A stretch of DNA of 64,000 bases from JBHHUI01 sp965248775 (GTDB taxonomy: Bacteria > Chloroflexota > Anaerolineae > Anaerolineales > JBHHUI01), in the NCBI GenBank assembly GCA_965248775.1, contig OZ252150.1:2852001-2916000 (forward strand). The letters are read 5' to 3'. A program made the position numbers and the translations under genes. The first letter of the stretch is position 1. The number at the start of each line of letters is the position of its first letter. Shown here in pieces: positions 1 through 9,264 of this stretch. The notes beneath the pieces were generated by a model. It searched no databases, had not been told where the DNA came from, and worked only from the letters and a program-made list of their open reading frames with translations.

Positions 1-707
1 CGCACAGCCCTGTATCAACCGGCACCGCCGCGCAAGCCCGAACAGCTCGGCCAGCCACGGCGCACCCAGTCCAGTGGGGCCTGGGTCACTGGAAGGGGGC
101 CCGCTTACCCACATTGCAAGCCCGGCTGAACGACCCGGAAACGGCTTGGACGAAGACCACGGTCGCCTGGTACAGCAACAAACAACGCACGGTAGAAATC
201 ACCGCCGGCACGGCGGTCTGGTATCACGGCGGGATGCCCACTGTGCCGCTGCGCTGGGTTCTCATCCGCGACCCTGAGGACAAATTCAAGCCGCAAGCTT
301 TGCTGTGCACGGACCGCTGGGCTGACCCGGTACAGGTCATCACCTGGTTCGTACAACGCGGGCAGCTGGAAGTCACGTTCGAAGAAGTGCGCGCCCACCT
401 CGGAGTTGAGACACAGCGCCAGTGGTCCGATGCCGCCATCGCGCGCGTCACGCCGGTGCTGCTAGGACTGTTTTCCTGGATCACGCTGGCGGCTCACAAG
501 TTGCATGTGCATGACCCAATCCCTGTGCGAACGGCTGCCTGGTATGCCAAACCTTTGCCAACATTCTCTGATGCAATCGCAACTGTGCGGCGTGAACTCT
601 GGCCGATGGCAAGTGGTTTTTCCATGTCGCCGTCGCAGCCCGATATCGTAAAAGTCCCGCGCGCATTGCTCGATTCTCTGCTAAATATGGCTTGTTACGC
701 TACTTGA
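1..707 (+). pseudogene. DDE transposase fragment (IS4/IS701-like), frameshifted
   Basis: C-terminal part of a DDE transposase cut by the left window edge. Family-like text reads ALYQPAPPRKPEQLGQPR in frame 1 up to about position 60, then continues in frame 3 as KGARLPTLQARLNDP from about 90, so an indel lies between 58 and 95. From the TTG at 114 the frame is open to the TGA at 705. The block EVTFEEVRAHLGVETQRQW and the following WSDAAIARVTP are typical of the region carrying the last catalytic acidic residue. No terminal repeat is recognised on the right side. It is a dead remnant; a similar but different transposase lies at the right edge of the window. Confidence 0.75.
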
Positions 708-823
708 AACGTACAAAGTCGAGCTCAGGGGGTATTAAGTTAGAAGATTTATTGATCGAAAAATCAAATGGGTTGATCCTTCGCCGTAATGTGGTTTGGC
801 GCTGACATCCCCGGAAGCGCAAA

Positions 824-850
824 CGGCCCAGCCGTGATGTGGCTGGGCCG
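824..850. repeat. Perfect 10-bp hairpin
   Basis: CGGCCCAGCC and its exact complement are separated by GTGATGT. No T-run follows on either strand, so it is a weak terminator candidate at best. Apart from this hairpin and the terminator at 924-955, nothing is seen in 708-1058. Confidence 0.5.
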
Positions 851-923
851 TCGATGTACCTTTCTGTGTTAAACTCTAATCGGCGCGGTTTTTGGGCTTT
901 CTCGTCCTTTCCGCGCCATGTGC

Positions 924-955
924 GGGGATCAGCCTCCAAACCTGATCCCCTTTTT
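924..955 (+). terminator. Rho-independent terminator
   Basis: A 9-bp perfect stem (GGGGATCAG / CTGATCCCC, 924-932 and 942-950) is followed directly by TTTTT. It would stop plus-strand transcripts coming from the transposase remnant before the small operon that begins at 1059. Confidence 0.8.
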
Positions 956-1058
956 GATTCCCGCTACTCGACAATCTACTTTAGGGGATTATCCCTTGTC
1001 GGTAGGTACGACATGCTAAAATGGAAGTAACCCCAATGTCGAGAAAGGATATAAAGAA

Positions 1059-1361
1059 ATGGACTTCGACCCCATTGACTTCTATACCAATTCAGTAGTT
1101 ATGTATTCTACGCAATATGAGGTTACGGCCAGATTTCAAAATATCTCTTTGTTGAGTGAGGTCAGTGAAGAGGACGCGGCACCGGGAAAACTTATAGGCA
1201 TGTGCAGTATCAGAATGAGTCCATCGCAAGCCAAGGCGGTGGCAGCTCTGTTTCTGAAGCATGTTCTCGCATACGAGTCACGAAATGATATATCACTACC
1301 GATGCCTCCCCATGTTCAGGAGATGTGGGATGAGGTGATGAGGGAAATAAGAGATGATTAG
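1059..1361 (+). CDS. DUF3467-like small protein
   Basis: 100 aa. The layout matches DUF3467 proteins: an N-terminal YTNSVVMYSTQYEVTARFQN strand pair, then MSPSQAKAVAALFLKHVLAYE, which corresponds to the conserved 'MSP..AK.L...L..nI..YE' block. Biochemical function of the family is unknown to me. An AGAAAGGA stretch just upstream serves as ribosome binding site. The stop codon overlaps the next gene by 8 bases, so the two are translationally coupled and form the first part of a three-gene operon whose third member was a DUF6516-like gene. Confidence 0.65.
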   Translation: MDFDPIDFYTNSVVMYSTQYEVTARFQNISLLSEVSEEDAAPGKLIGMCSIRMSPSQAKAVAALFLKHVLAYESRNDISLPMPPHVQEMWDEVMREIRDD

Positions 1362-1719
1362 CACAACAGCACCGCCAGACGAAAAATATACTACTCCTGG
1401 AACGTACTCAAATCCAGACACAATAATAACCAGCGGCGAGGATTTCAAGAACTTTGATGTCAGCGTACAGGACAGCGAAAGCAGGAGAACTCTGCCAATA
1501 GGCCCTATAGCTCATGCACAAGTAGAGACGAAAGATTATCGAGAGATAGTGAATGAGCTGCTGGAAGCTGAAAGGGTAAATGGCCATTCATCGGTCGCGA
1601 TGTTTGAGCGCTATATTCATGGCGACCACGACGAGAATGGAGAACTCGAAGAATGGTTTGATCTTTTCTTTGGATTTTTGAGTTCCGAGCAAGTGGCTCG
1701 TTATATTTGTTCTGAGTAA
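1354..1719 (+). CDS. Unknown protein of the DUF3467/DUF6516-like operon
   Basis: 121 aa, not recognised. It has no signal peptide or membrane segment. The N-terminal half is polar and probably flexible; the C-terminal half (from about residue 55) is predicted helical and acidic, with a HGDHDENGELEEWFDLFFGF stretch. It starts inside the end of the upstream gene and stops 2 bases before the ATG of the interrupted gene at 1722, so all three were co-transcribed. If the downstream gene is a TumE-like toxin, this protein could be a partner or antitoxin, but it shows no helix-turn-helix and the assignment is only contextual. Confidence 0.55.
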   Translation: MISTTAPPDEKYTTPGTYSNPDTIITSGEDFKNFDVSVQDSESRRTLPIGPIAHAQVETKDYREIVNELLEAERVNGHSSVAMFERYIHGDHDENGELEEWFDLFFGFLSSEQVARYICSE

Positions 1720-1773
1720 ACATGGATCAGGCTAAGGCCGTCGCTGATTTCGAGAGGATATTTTGGCTACTAG

Positions 1774-3359
1774 CAGTTTGTCGGAGAGACAAGTACTTTT
1801 ACAACATGAATAGCCCTACAGGGCAAAATGAGCAGTTGATTGCGACAAAACAAGCGTAAAACAGTGTGCATTTCATGGAGGGCAAACCACCTTCTCTCAG
1901 CGAGTAGCAGGCGCGCCAAAGCAGCCCCGGCTAAAGCACACCCTTTGCTTGGTAGAGGGTGTGCATGCGTTTGAGGTTGAACGCTAGGCAGACCAGACAC
2001 CATTCCCCGGCTGCTGCCAGCAGGCCGCGCAGAGAAAACTGGCGGAAGCCCAGGACTTCCTTGATGATACCAATGACGGGTTCCACTGTGCATTTGCGTA
2101 AACGGTAGCTGGCTTTGCCGATTTCGGTTTGTAGTTTGTAAGCCATCTTGACTTTCGGACTGGCATCTTCCGGTGGCGGAGCAGGCATTTGTTCAAAGAA
2201 GGTACGCCAGCTTTTGTGGTGAGGTTCGCGACCGGTAGCAATGTAAGGATCAATGCCAAGCTTCTCAAGTGCTGCGATGTTCGCTTTGCTGAAATATCCA
2301 TAATCCAAAGCGGCAGCCTTTGGTTTGCCTACTTTTGGAGAGATGGCATCCAGGGTTGGCTCAGCTTCTTTTTTGTCATTCGGATGGTTCGAAAGTGAAG
2401 GCGCCACAATCAAGAGGCTCTCCTGCTCCACAGCAACTTGAACGTTGTAATGCTGGTCGAAGCCATTATTGGTGCTGTTTTTCATGATGCGAGAGACCGG
2501 ATCAGTGAAGTTGTACTGATCTTTGTCCCGTGGTCCCGGCTGCGGTGGTTTCGGTTTGCGACCTCGGGGTTTATGCCCAGTTTTGCGAGACTTTTCTTCC
2601 CGCTCACGCTGTTTGGCTTCGTATTCAGCCCTCTCGGCTGCATATCGTTCCTGCGCACGGGCTTCTAAGACGGCTTTGGCTTCTGCCAGATTTGCCAAAC
2701 GTTTCTTGCGAATGGCAATTTCGTCTTCAATGACGAGCCCTTCCGGCAACTGGAGATCACCCTGATCAGCTTGCTCACCGAGTTCGAAGAGTTTGTTCAC
2801 TTCCTGGCGCAGTTGGGTCTCTAGTTTTATCAGACGCTTGTAACTGACCGCTTTGCTCTTGGATGCATCAGCATGCACCTTGCTACCATCCAGACTGATA
2901 TTACCCAACTTCAGCACCTCAGCAACTTGGGCCAGGAGCAAGATCTGCACAAATAACTCTTGGATCTCAGCCAGAAAGGTTTTGCGAAAGTTGGCAATTG
3001 TGTCGTGGTCAGGATGCAGCCCACTGGCAATATAGCGGAATGGGATACTCTCATAGGTGGCTTTCTCAATCTTACGAGAACTGAACACCCCGTTGGCATA
3101 ACCATAGAAGAGCAATCCCAACAGGATCTCTGGCGCAATAGGTTGACCACCCGTCGGTGCATATTGTGCATAGATCATACCCAAATCCAACTGGGCGATA
3201 ACATCCACCACAAATCGTGCCAAATGATTGGATGGCAGGGCTTCTTCCAGACTGATTGTCTGTTTGAGCATCACTTCGTAATTGGGTTTCTTGAATTTTC
3301 TAGCCATGCCCGTAGATTATCACCGATTTCGCTATCTCAGGTTGCTCTCCGACAAACTG
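1774..3359 (-). mobile_element. IS1182-type insertion sequence
   Basis: 1586 bp. The terminal inverted repeats are CAGTTTGTCGGAGAG on the left (1774-1788) and its exact complement on the right (3345-3359), 15 bp perfect. CTAG lies immediately outside both ends (1770-1773, 3360-3363). Because the host reading frame is restored only when one CTAG is removed with the element, CTAG is a 4-bp target duplication and not part of the inverted repeats. The single transposase gene is intact. Confidence 0.9.
1931..3307 (-). CDS. IS1182-type transposase
   Basis: 458 aa, full length. An N-terminal DUF772-type region (about residues 50-110, LLGLLFYGYANGVFSSRKIEKA) is followed by the DDE domain. Visible catalytic candidates are the Asp in LDGSKVHADASK (about residue 140), the Asp in LDYGYFSKANI (about 337) and the Glu in CTVEPVIGIIKE (about 411). 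A charged, coiled-coil-like insertion with a basic KTGHKPRGRKPKPPQPG stretch separates the first two. No frameshift is seen, so the element could still be active. Confidence 0.92.
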   Translation of the reverse strand: MARKFKKPNYEVMLKQTISLEEALPSNHLARFVVDVIAQLDLGMIYAQYAPTGGQPIAPEILLGLLFYGYANGVFSSRKIEKATYESIPFRYIASGLHPDHDTIANFRKTFLAEIQELFVQILLLAQVAEVLKLGNISLDGSKVHADASKSKAVSYKRLIKLETQLRQEVNKLFELGEQADQGDLQLPEGLVIEDEIAIRKKRLANLAEAKAVLEARAQERYAAERAEYEAKQREREEKSRKTGHKPRGRKPKPPQPGPRDKDQYNFTDPVSRIMKNSTNNGFDQHYNVQVAVEQESLLIVAPSLSNHPNDKKEAEPTLDAISPKVGKPKAAALDYGYFSKANIAALEKLGIDPYIATGREPHHKSWRTFFEQMPAPPPEDASPKVKMAYKLQTEIGKASYRLRKCTVEPVIGIIKEVLGFRQFSLRGLLAAAGEWCLVCLAFNLKRMHTLYQAKGVL

Positions 3360-3749
3360 CTAGGCGGATCAGTAAGTCAACAGCCAGCCGCAACGCTTTT
3401 CCCCGGAGGGTTGAGACTATCGACAAGGATAGATTTCTTCGACAGGACATATCTACAGATATACGAACGAATCATTAGCAGGAACTGTAAGGTGAAAAAG
3501 TATGCCACATATACTTATCAATATGCGATGAGAGACGGCGAGACGATATTTCGGTATGACAACGCAGCTCATCATCCGGAAAGATCGATGCCAGATGGCG
3601 GGCACAAGCATATCGGGGCAAGAACTGACAACAACATTGTTGCAGCTGAAAAACCTTCGATCAGGGCAGTTCTCCGTGAGATTGGGACCTGGTGGGCAAT
3701 TACGAGTAACGTTCCTCAAGACAGTAACATTTCAGAAGAGGAACATTAG

Positions 3750-4705
3750 AAGGATGACAAGATAGCACGGGACGAGTTCTTCAAATCTCTTTCTCACCCT
3801 TACACTTTTTAACTATCCGGTATAGTGGGGCGATCTGGGTAGGGGGCATCTAATGCCGACCCCGGCCCCAATCGGTCACAGCACGGTCACAAACGCCCAG
3901 GTAGCCGCCCGTGATCCCTCCAGACCCAAAATTCGCCTCGAGTTTAGTATTGATTTCATGGCCCGAAAGTGGTTACGGTAATATCGGTTTCCGTTACCTG
4001 CTCGCGCGACGAAAGGCTTGCCAGCACCCGTTTGTCGACAGCTTCAGCGAGTTTACAAAATAACAAACCACCAGTCGCTTGCTTCGGCTTGGTCGTTGCC
4101 CCAGGATTTCGCGTACTTTCGGACGTTTTTATATTTCTGGGCGTCAATACATAAAGAGAGAAATTGTTTCTGTATTTCGTGAAGAAGCAACGGCGTCCAA
4201 ATATTGCGATCCGTTCGGGTCTTCATATGGGACCCAAACAACACAATAACGCAAAGGTGTTACCCACCCTACCCCCGCATACCGCGTAACAAAGCGTGAG
4301 TGAATACCTATCAAGGACACTATCACACTAATGCTACAGCTATCATCGTTGAATAGTGGGACATAATATTCAAGCAATTCGAGATTGCAAACCAACAGAA
4401 GAACAGCTTAGCTCTATTTGTCTCACGCGACTTCAAATCCCGTTGGGACTGCGATCAGCCATGAGGCATATTACTCGCACGAGAATCATCTGAAAACGTA
4501 CTGCATTATGATTTGCAATGGGGTTGCAGGGGTCGTATATCGAGCATTTACTCGTGTCCAATCATTTAAACCCACTAGGTTCATGAGTGCAGAAGGACAT
4601 TGAATTGATGCTGACATGTACTCACCAGCGACGCCGACGAAGAATGAGCCGCCGAATTACTCCCGCCGTAGACGGGTCAGTAGCAAAGAGTTGTGAGAGA
4701 CGACG
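3750..4705. other. Intergenic region, no recognisable gene
   Basis: About 950 bases of AT-richer sequence. Short minus-strand open frames around 3956-4395 overlap one another, lack ribosome binding sites and resemble no known protein. They could be remains of a decayed gene, but I cannot support any feature here. Confidence 0.5.
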
Positions 4706-5563
4706 TTACGCGAATAACGGCTCATAATCTTCTACCGCCGTGCTAATGAGCGCTTCCTGTTCATGCTCGGTCAATGGTGTGAAATTCTCACAGGCTTCTA
4801 GCACTAGAGGCAATACGCGCGTGTCCCCGGCAGTGCATATACCAGTAATATCCTGCGATAGAACGAAGTCAATAGCTTGTTGAATCCGGCCGATCTCATT
4901 CATCGGCTGATACCATGTGCTGTGCGTCTTGCGGCGCTGACCCCATGGAGCCTTGGCGATTGATTTGATGGTCATGATGCCGGTGTCTTTGGTGCGGCAC
5001 TGCCCGATCAATTCTTCGGCATGTTGCCGATAGCGCGGATTCGCGTATTGCACAGCGTTGAGCGGGAACAAGACCGAGTCGAAGTCATACCGTCTTAGGG
5101 CTTCAATGAAGACTGCTGGTGAGTCGATTCCATGACCAGTAATGCCGATGAATCCAATCAGACCTGCCGTTTGTGCTTCGACGAGCGCTTCAATGGCACC
5201 ACCGGGGCGAGTCACTTCGTCAAGTTCTGCAAGGCCCGTGACAGCGTGGATTTGGTACAAGTCGAAGTAATCAACCTGCAAGTGCTCGAGCGACCTGTGC
5301 AACTCGCTGGCTGCACCGTGTTTGGAGCGCTCCATGGTCTTACATCCGAGGAAGAAGCGTTCGCGTTCACGAACGAGCCAGGAGCCTAAACGAAGTTCAG
5401 CCTCACCGTAAGATGGCGCAACGTCAATGTGATTGATCCCGGCCTTGAGCACTTGCTCCATGACCTTATCGACTTCGGATTGCTCGACATCTCCAAAAGC
5501 GGCTGCGCCTAAGATGGCGACAGTGGACAAATGACCGCTACGTCCAAAACGGCGAGTTTCCAT
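4706..5563 (-). CDS. Aldo/keto reductase
   Basis: 285 aa TIM-barrel NAD(P)H oxidoreductase. The catalytic tetrad is visible: Asp47 and Tyr52 in NHIDVAPSYG, Lys75 in LGCKT, His106 in DLYQIH. The protein is somewhat shorter than classical 310-330 aa AKRs and resembles the YdhF/'aldo/keto reductase family' branch often found as single genes. The start is supported by an AAGGAG seven bases upstream of the ATG. It stands alone, with no flanking gene closer than about 165 bp that could be an operon partner. The substrate cannot be told from sequence. Confidence 0.9.
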   Translation of the reverse strand: METRRFGRSGHLSTVAILGAAAFGDVEQSEVDKVMEQVLKAGINHIDVAPSYGEAELRLGSWLVRERERFFLGCKTMERSKHGAASELHRSLEHLQVDYFDLYQIHAVTGLAELDEVTRPGGAIEALVEAQTAGLIGFIGITGHGIDSPAVFIEALRRYDFDSVLFPLNAVQYANPRYRQHAEELIGQCRTKDTGIMTIKSIAKAPWGQRRKTHSTWYQPMNEIGRIQQAIDFVLSQDITGICTAGDTRVLPLVLEACENFTPLTEHEQEALISTAVEDYEPLFA

Positions 5564-5728
5564 ATCAACTCCTTACGACTGATTGAAGGCGCACAACGTC
5601 AGGTGTTAGTGGCGCGGCGAGCGAGAGCCTGGCGGCTCAACTGAAATATACAGGATAGCGGCTTGAGCTGCCGAATTCATCACGCGACGCATCCGTATCC
5701 GTTGTAGCGATTGTTAGCCGGCAACTTT

Positions 5729-5911
5729 CTATTTGAGAGCCAATCCTTTGAAAAAAGTGTAGCAAAATGTGCCATCAGAAGTAGCTGTCGCGTACAAATC
5801 AGCTATACCCCTTTCCCAAGTTTCTTGATCAATTAGTCTCAGGTCGAGTGCTTGCCTTTTGACTCCTTCTTGCCGAAGTTCACTGAAAACCTTGCCGGCG
5901 ATAAATCGGCT
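5729..5911 (-). pseudogene. C-terminal remnant of a SAM-dependent methyltransferase
   Basis: About 60 residues (SRFIAGKVFSELRQEGV..., then TWERGIADLYATA and GTFCYTFFKGLALK) match the usual end of class I methyltransferases of the type 'G..DLY.TA..GTF.YT.FK'. The frame upstream of 5911 stays open to 6118 but has no protein-like character and runs through a terminator hairpin. The SAM-binding part is absent. Assignment is by motif resemblance only. Confidence 0.4.
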
Positions 5912-6078
5912 GCCTATACATCCTCTGGATGGCATTCCCCGGCGCAGATTTCCGCAATTCGTCCCGATATTCATGTCATGCGGAATGTTCGCCCTCTGGG
6001 CACATTTATCAGAATATGAAGCAGGTTTTACGTTATCTGGCAATATCCGATTCGAATCTACTCTCATCACCTGGTTAA

Positions 6079-6108
6079 CGCAAAACGCCCAGTAGCTGCC
6101 GGGCGTCC
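6079..6108 (-). terminator. Terminator of the caspase-propeller gene
   Basis: Read on the minus strand, ACGCCC-GGCAGCTACT-GGGCGT is followed by TTTG. It lies about 150 bp downstream of the stop codon of the gene at 6257-8707 and is the only terminator candidate for that transcript. The T-run is short. Confidence 0.5.
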
Positions 6109-6256
6109 TTCTACTCACATTCGACGTATTGCAGCCGTCAAGCGAGAAAGCAATTCTAATGAGTGATCTGCTCTCTCAGATTTCCATGGGGGTAAAAAGG
6201 GTAAAAGGTTTGAATGGAATCTCCGCGAGGAAGGGGATCGCAATTGCATCCGCGAT

Positions 6257-8707
6257 CTACGGATCGATCTTCAGCACTGTATTGCCAAGTTCATTCGCGA
6301 CCCAAAGGTTCGCCCCGTCCCAGACGAGGCTTCCCGGTGATCTTCCAACAGGGATTGTCGCCTTAACCTCTCCTGTCTCGGAGTCGATCTTCTGGACGGT
6401 GTTGTCATCCCAGTTCGCAACCCAGATGTTATCGCCGTCCCAGACGAGTGCTTCGGGCCTCTCACCAACCTGGATTGTCATCAAGACCTCCTCCGTTGTA
6501 GGGTCTATCTTTTCCACCTCGGGTTGGAAACCAGATGCGACCCAAAGGCTCCCCCCACCCCAGGCTACAACTTCGGGGTTCACACCAACACTAATCTGCG
6601 ACAAAACTTCCTCCGCTTGAAGGTCGATTCTGTACACCTCAAGACAGTTACCGTCTGCAACCCAGAGATATTCTCCGTCCCAGGCGAGGTCGTACCAGCC
6701 CGAGCACACTTGCCTCAGTAAGGGTATGGATGTCAAGACCGCCCCAGCCAAGGGATCGATCTTCTGAATCACGACGCCTGGCCCATTCGCAACCCAGAGA
6801 TTTGCACCATCCCAAGCAAGTGCCCGAGGCTCATTCCATATTGGGATGGTCGCGACGACCTCCATCTTCTGAGGATCGATCTCCTGTACCGTGTAGTCGT
6901 CCCTGTTTGCGACCCAGAGGCTCCCCCCACCCCAGGCGAGGTCTACCGGTGATCTTCCAACAGGAATTGTCCCCACTATCGCATCAGCTTCAGGGTCGAT
7001 CTTCTGGACGGTGCTGTCTCTCAGGTTCGCAACCCAGATGTTCTCGCCGTCCCAGACGAGTGCAGCCGGATAGTCACCGACGGGGATGCTCGCGACTACG
7101 CTCGGGCCTGATGTAGACGTTGCACTGGGCGCAGAGGTCGCGACGATCGCTTCCGGGATGTTCGTAGCATTGCGTTCGGGAGCAGACGTCACGCCCCCCG
7201 CCGCCAAGTCGCTCGTAGCAATCGGCGTCGTGGAGATCGGACGGCTGGTTTCGGTCGGCACCATAATAGTTTCGGGTGTCACTATTGTGGCAGTCCGACT
7301 ACTCCATTCAAACACCGCCACCAAAATTACCGCAACGACCAACCCGACCAGCACGGTCACCCCGCCGAGTCCCCAAACCCAGCCAGGAATGCCACGCTGC
7401 CCCTTAATCTGTTCCTGAGTGGACGCTTGTGCAGATTTGGGGTGCGAATTTTCTTTCGGCTGCTGTGCCGCTGTTTGTTCCACCCGTAGCGCTTCCGCCC
7501 TTTGAGCAGCTACTTGTTCAGCTTCAATTTTCTCGGTCACATCTCGTTCCGCATCAACCATCTCGGCAGCGATACGATCCGCCTCTGCTTGTGCAGCTGC
7601 CACTCGTTCGGTCTCGGCACGCTCTGCTTCTGCTTGTTCAGCCGCCTCAGCCATCTCGGCAGCGATACGATCCGCCTCCGCTCGTTCAGCCGCCTCTCGT
7701 TCAACTTCAGTTTCCTCTAATAATGCACGCTTCAGCTCAGCGTAGGCTGCCAGAGTCTCAGAAGCTGCCTCCGAAACCCTGCGGCTATCGTCGGCTTTCA
7801 TATTCTCTAGAGCTGCTTGCGCCGTGAGCGCCAACCCTTTGTCGCTGCCGCGCAGCATTCGAGCCAGTTCACGTACGGCACCTTCGCGCACCCCGGCAAA
7901 GGGACTCTCAATCGCCTGGTTCATCTCGGCAGGCAATTCGGCTGGCTTCACAATCGGGTTTGGATTGCGGGCGATGACGAGTTCCCCCTGCATCTTGTAG
8001 GCCCACTTGCCCGGCGTCTGTTTCGGCGTCTCGTTCACCACCTGGTTATATACATACTTGTATAGTTCGTCGAGTGTAATGCGCCCGTTGGCGTCGGCGT
8101 CCGCTTCCCCTGTTTGCAAGCCCTGGATCAGGTAATGGGTGAAGACCGAGTTCTCGGCCTCACCGATCACATCGTCGCCCTCCCAGGCGTACTGCGTCGC
8201 ATCCGTGGCAGTCAACACTACTCGGCCCGAGCCAGTACCCTCGAATGCGGTCGCAGTGCCTACGCTGGCCCCCGTCACGGCTTTCGCGCCCTGCCCAAAT
8301 GCGCCGCTGTGACAGCAGTCAAGGATCAGTACCTGCCGCCGTGAACGGCTACGGTCCATCTCGTGCGTGATGAAGGCAGCCGGGACCGCTGTCCCGCTTA
8401 GCAAGTCGTGCTCGGTGTCGTTAACCGCCAGATAGAGGTTACCGTGGTCGTCGCGCACGCCGTGGCCGGAGAAATACAGCAGCAGCAAATCGTCGCGCTT
8501 CATCTTTGCAAAGAAGCGTGCGATCGCCAGACGGATGGTTGCGGACGGCTCGTTGACGAGCGGCGTCACTTCGTCGAAGCCGCCAATCTCTGGGTCCTGC
8601 AACACCCTGGCCAACGCGTCAACATCCGCGTCGGGCGTCACGAGTTGCGACAAGCTCGCGTCTTCGTATTCGCTGTTGCCGATGATCAGGGCGAATTTTC
8701 TGCTCAT
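6257..8707 (-). CDS. Membrane-anchored caspase-family protease with C-terminal beta-propeller
   Basis: 816 aa. Residues 1-245 form a caspase/metacaspase-like domain with the catalytic dyad His82 (YFSGHG) and Cys132 (LDCCHSG). A canonical EF-hand-like loop, DADANGRITLDE (203-214), sits near the end of the peptidase domain and suggests calcium dependence. Then come a helical HEAT-like part (265-325), a long Ala/Glu/Arg coiled coil (330-425), one transmembrane helix (about 443-467), a Ser/Thr/Pro linker and about seven YVTN/NHL-type repeats (540-816; PxxLxWDGxxLWVAN...KIDP). The peptidase and coiled coil are therefore predicted cytoplasmic and the propeller outside. The role is unknown; a sensor-coupled protease is a reasonable inference. 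The gene is divergent from the lipoprotein gene at 9265. Confidence 0.88.
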   Translation of the reverse strand: MSRKFALIIGNSEYEDASLSQLVTPDADVDALARVLQDPEIGGFDEVTPLVNEPSATIRLAIARFFAKMKRDDLLLLYFSGHGVRDDHGNLYLAVNDTEHDLLSGTAVPAAFITHEMDRSRSRRQVLILDCCHSGAFGQGAKAVTGASVGTATAFEGTGSGRVVLTATDATQYAWEGDDVIGEAENSVFTHYLIQGLQTGEADADANGRITLDELYKYVYNQVVNETPKQTPGKWAYKMQGELVIARNPNPIVKPAELPAEMNQAIESPFAGVREGAVRELARMLRGSDKGLALTAQAALENMKADDSRRVSEAASETLAAYAELKRALLEETEVEREAAERAEADRIAAEMAEAAEQAEAERAETERVAAAQAEADRIAAEMVDAERDVTEKIEAEQVAAQRAEALRVEQTAAQQPKENSHPKSAQASTQEQIKGQRGIPGWVWGLGGVTVLVGLVVAVILVAVFEWSSRTATIVTPETIMVPTETSRPISTTPIATSDLAAGGVTSAPERNATNIPEAIVATSAPSATSTSGPSVVASIPVGDYPAALVWDGENIWVANLRDSTVQKIDPEADAIVGTIPVGRSPVDLAWGGGSLWVANRDDYTVQEIDPQKMEVVATIPIWNEPRALAWDGANLWVANGPGVVIQKIDPLAGAVLTSIPLLRQVCSGWYDLAWDGEYLWVADGNCLEVYRIDLQAEEVLSQISVGVNPEVVAWGGGSLWVASGFQPEVEKIDPTTEEVLMTIQVGERPEALVWDGDNIWVANWDDNTVQKIDSETGEVKATIPVGRSPGSLVWDGANLWVANELGNTVLKIDP

Positions 8708-9264
8708 AGTCTTTATGGATTATGGGACGATTCTAGAACTGGGACAAGTGCGGAGGGATCCATATTCACTTTCCTGAGTCCCAAAGCATTATGCTAATGA
8801 TGCCCAAGTTGGTCTATGGAGATAAAACAAGCAGCTCCAGAGGATCGCTAGTGTGCAGATACCCATCGAAGAATTTCAGAGCGCTCGCCTACCAGGGGAT
8901 GGGTGGTCATGGGAAGGAGCTAGCCGCAGAGGAAAACCCGTTACATGAGGAATCATTGAGAGTGTCGTAACGCTACATCTCCCGCGCAAGTACTGACACT
9001 TTAGCGCCGAACGTTTCTCCGATAGTGACGCAATTTACAATAACATCTGCGTTATACTTGCCCATTATTTCGAGTGGACGTCGCCACATTCTGACAGTTC
9101 ATTCGTAGTGGCCCCGCTCAACCAGCACTCGAAGGGGCGAAATCTTTCCCCTACAGCAGCCGCTCACCACAATCGGCGAAGGAAGGACATTGTTGCACCT
9201 GCTGTATTCCGTCGATGATGTGAGTAAGGATTACGAAAACACGTTTGGCCGAGGAGACTGAAAC
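8708..9264. other. Divergent intergenic region
   Basis: About 560 bp between two divergently transcribed genes (caspase-propeller, minus; FecR-like lipoprotein, plus). It must hold both promoters. I cannot point to a convincing -35/-10 pair or operator, and no small ORF with a ribosome binding site stands out. Confidence 0.5.

Larger units (their letters stand above)
1722..3749 (+). pseudogene. DUF6516/TumE-like gene split by an IS1182-type element
   Basis: The 5' piece is 1722-1769 (MDQAKAVADFERIFWL) and the 3' piece is 3360-3749. Removing the element at 1774-3359 together with one copy of the flanking CTAG joins them in frame as ...FWL-LGGSVSQQPAATLF..., giving about 146 residues ending EEEH. 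The C-terminal half has the hallmark of DUF6516 proteins: a YTYQY..RDGETIFRYDNA core followed by HHPE and a His/Lys-rich HKHIG segment. Toxin TumE belongs to this family (established for a few members only). The gene is the last of the operon starting at 1059. Family assignment is by pattern and is moderately sure; the interruption is directly visible. Confidence 0.7.

Noticed and set aside
3956..4395. Minus-strand open frames of 63-83 codons
   Set aside because: They overlap each other, have no start signal and no recognisable sequence; left as intergenic.
5912..6118. Taking the 129-codon frame 5729-6118 as a full gene
   Set aside because: Only the last 60 codons look like protein; the upstream part runs through a terminator hairpin.
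6730..8344. Several open frames on the plus strand opposite the caspase-propeller gene
   Set aside because: Repetitive Arg/Pro/Ser text mirrors the coiled coil and propeller repeats of the real gene; no ribosome binding sites.
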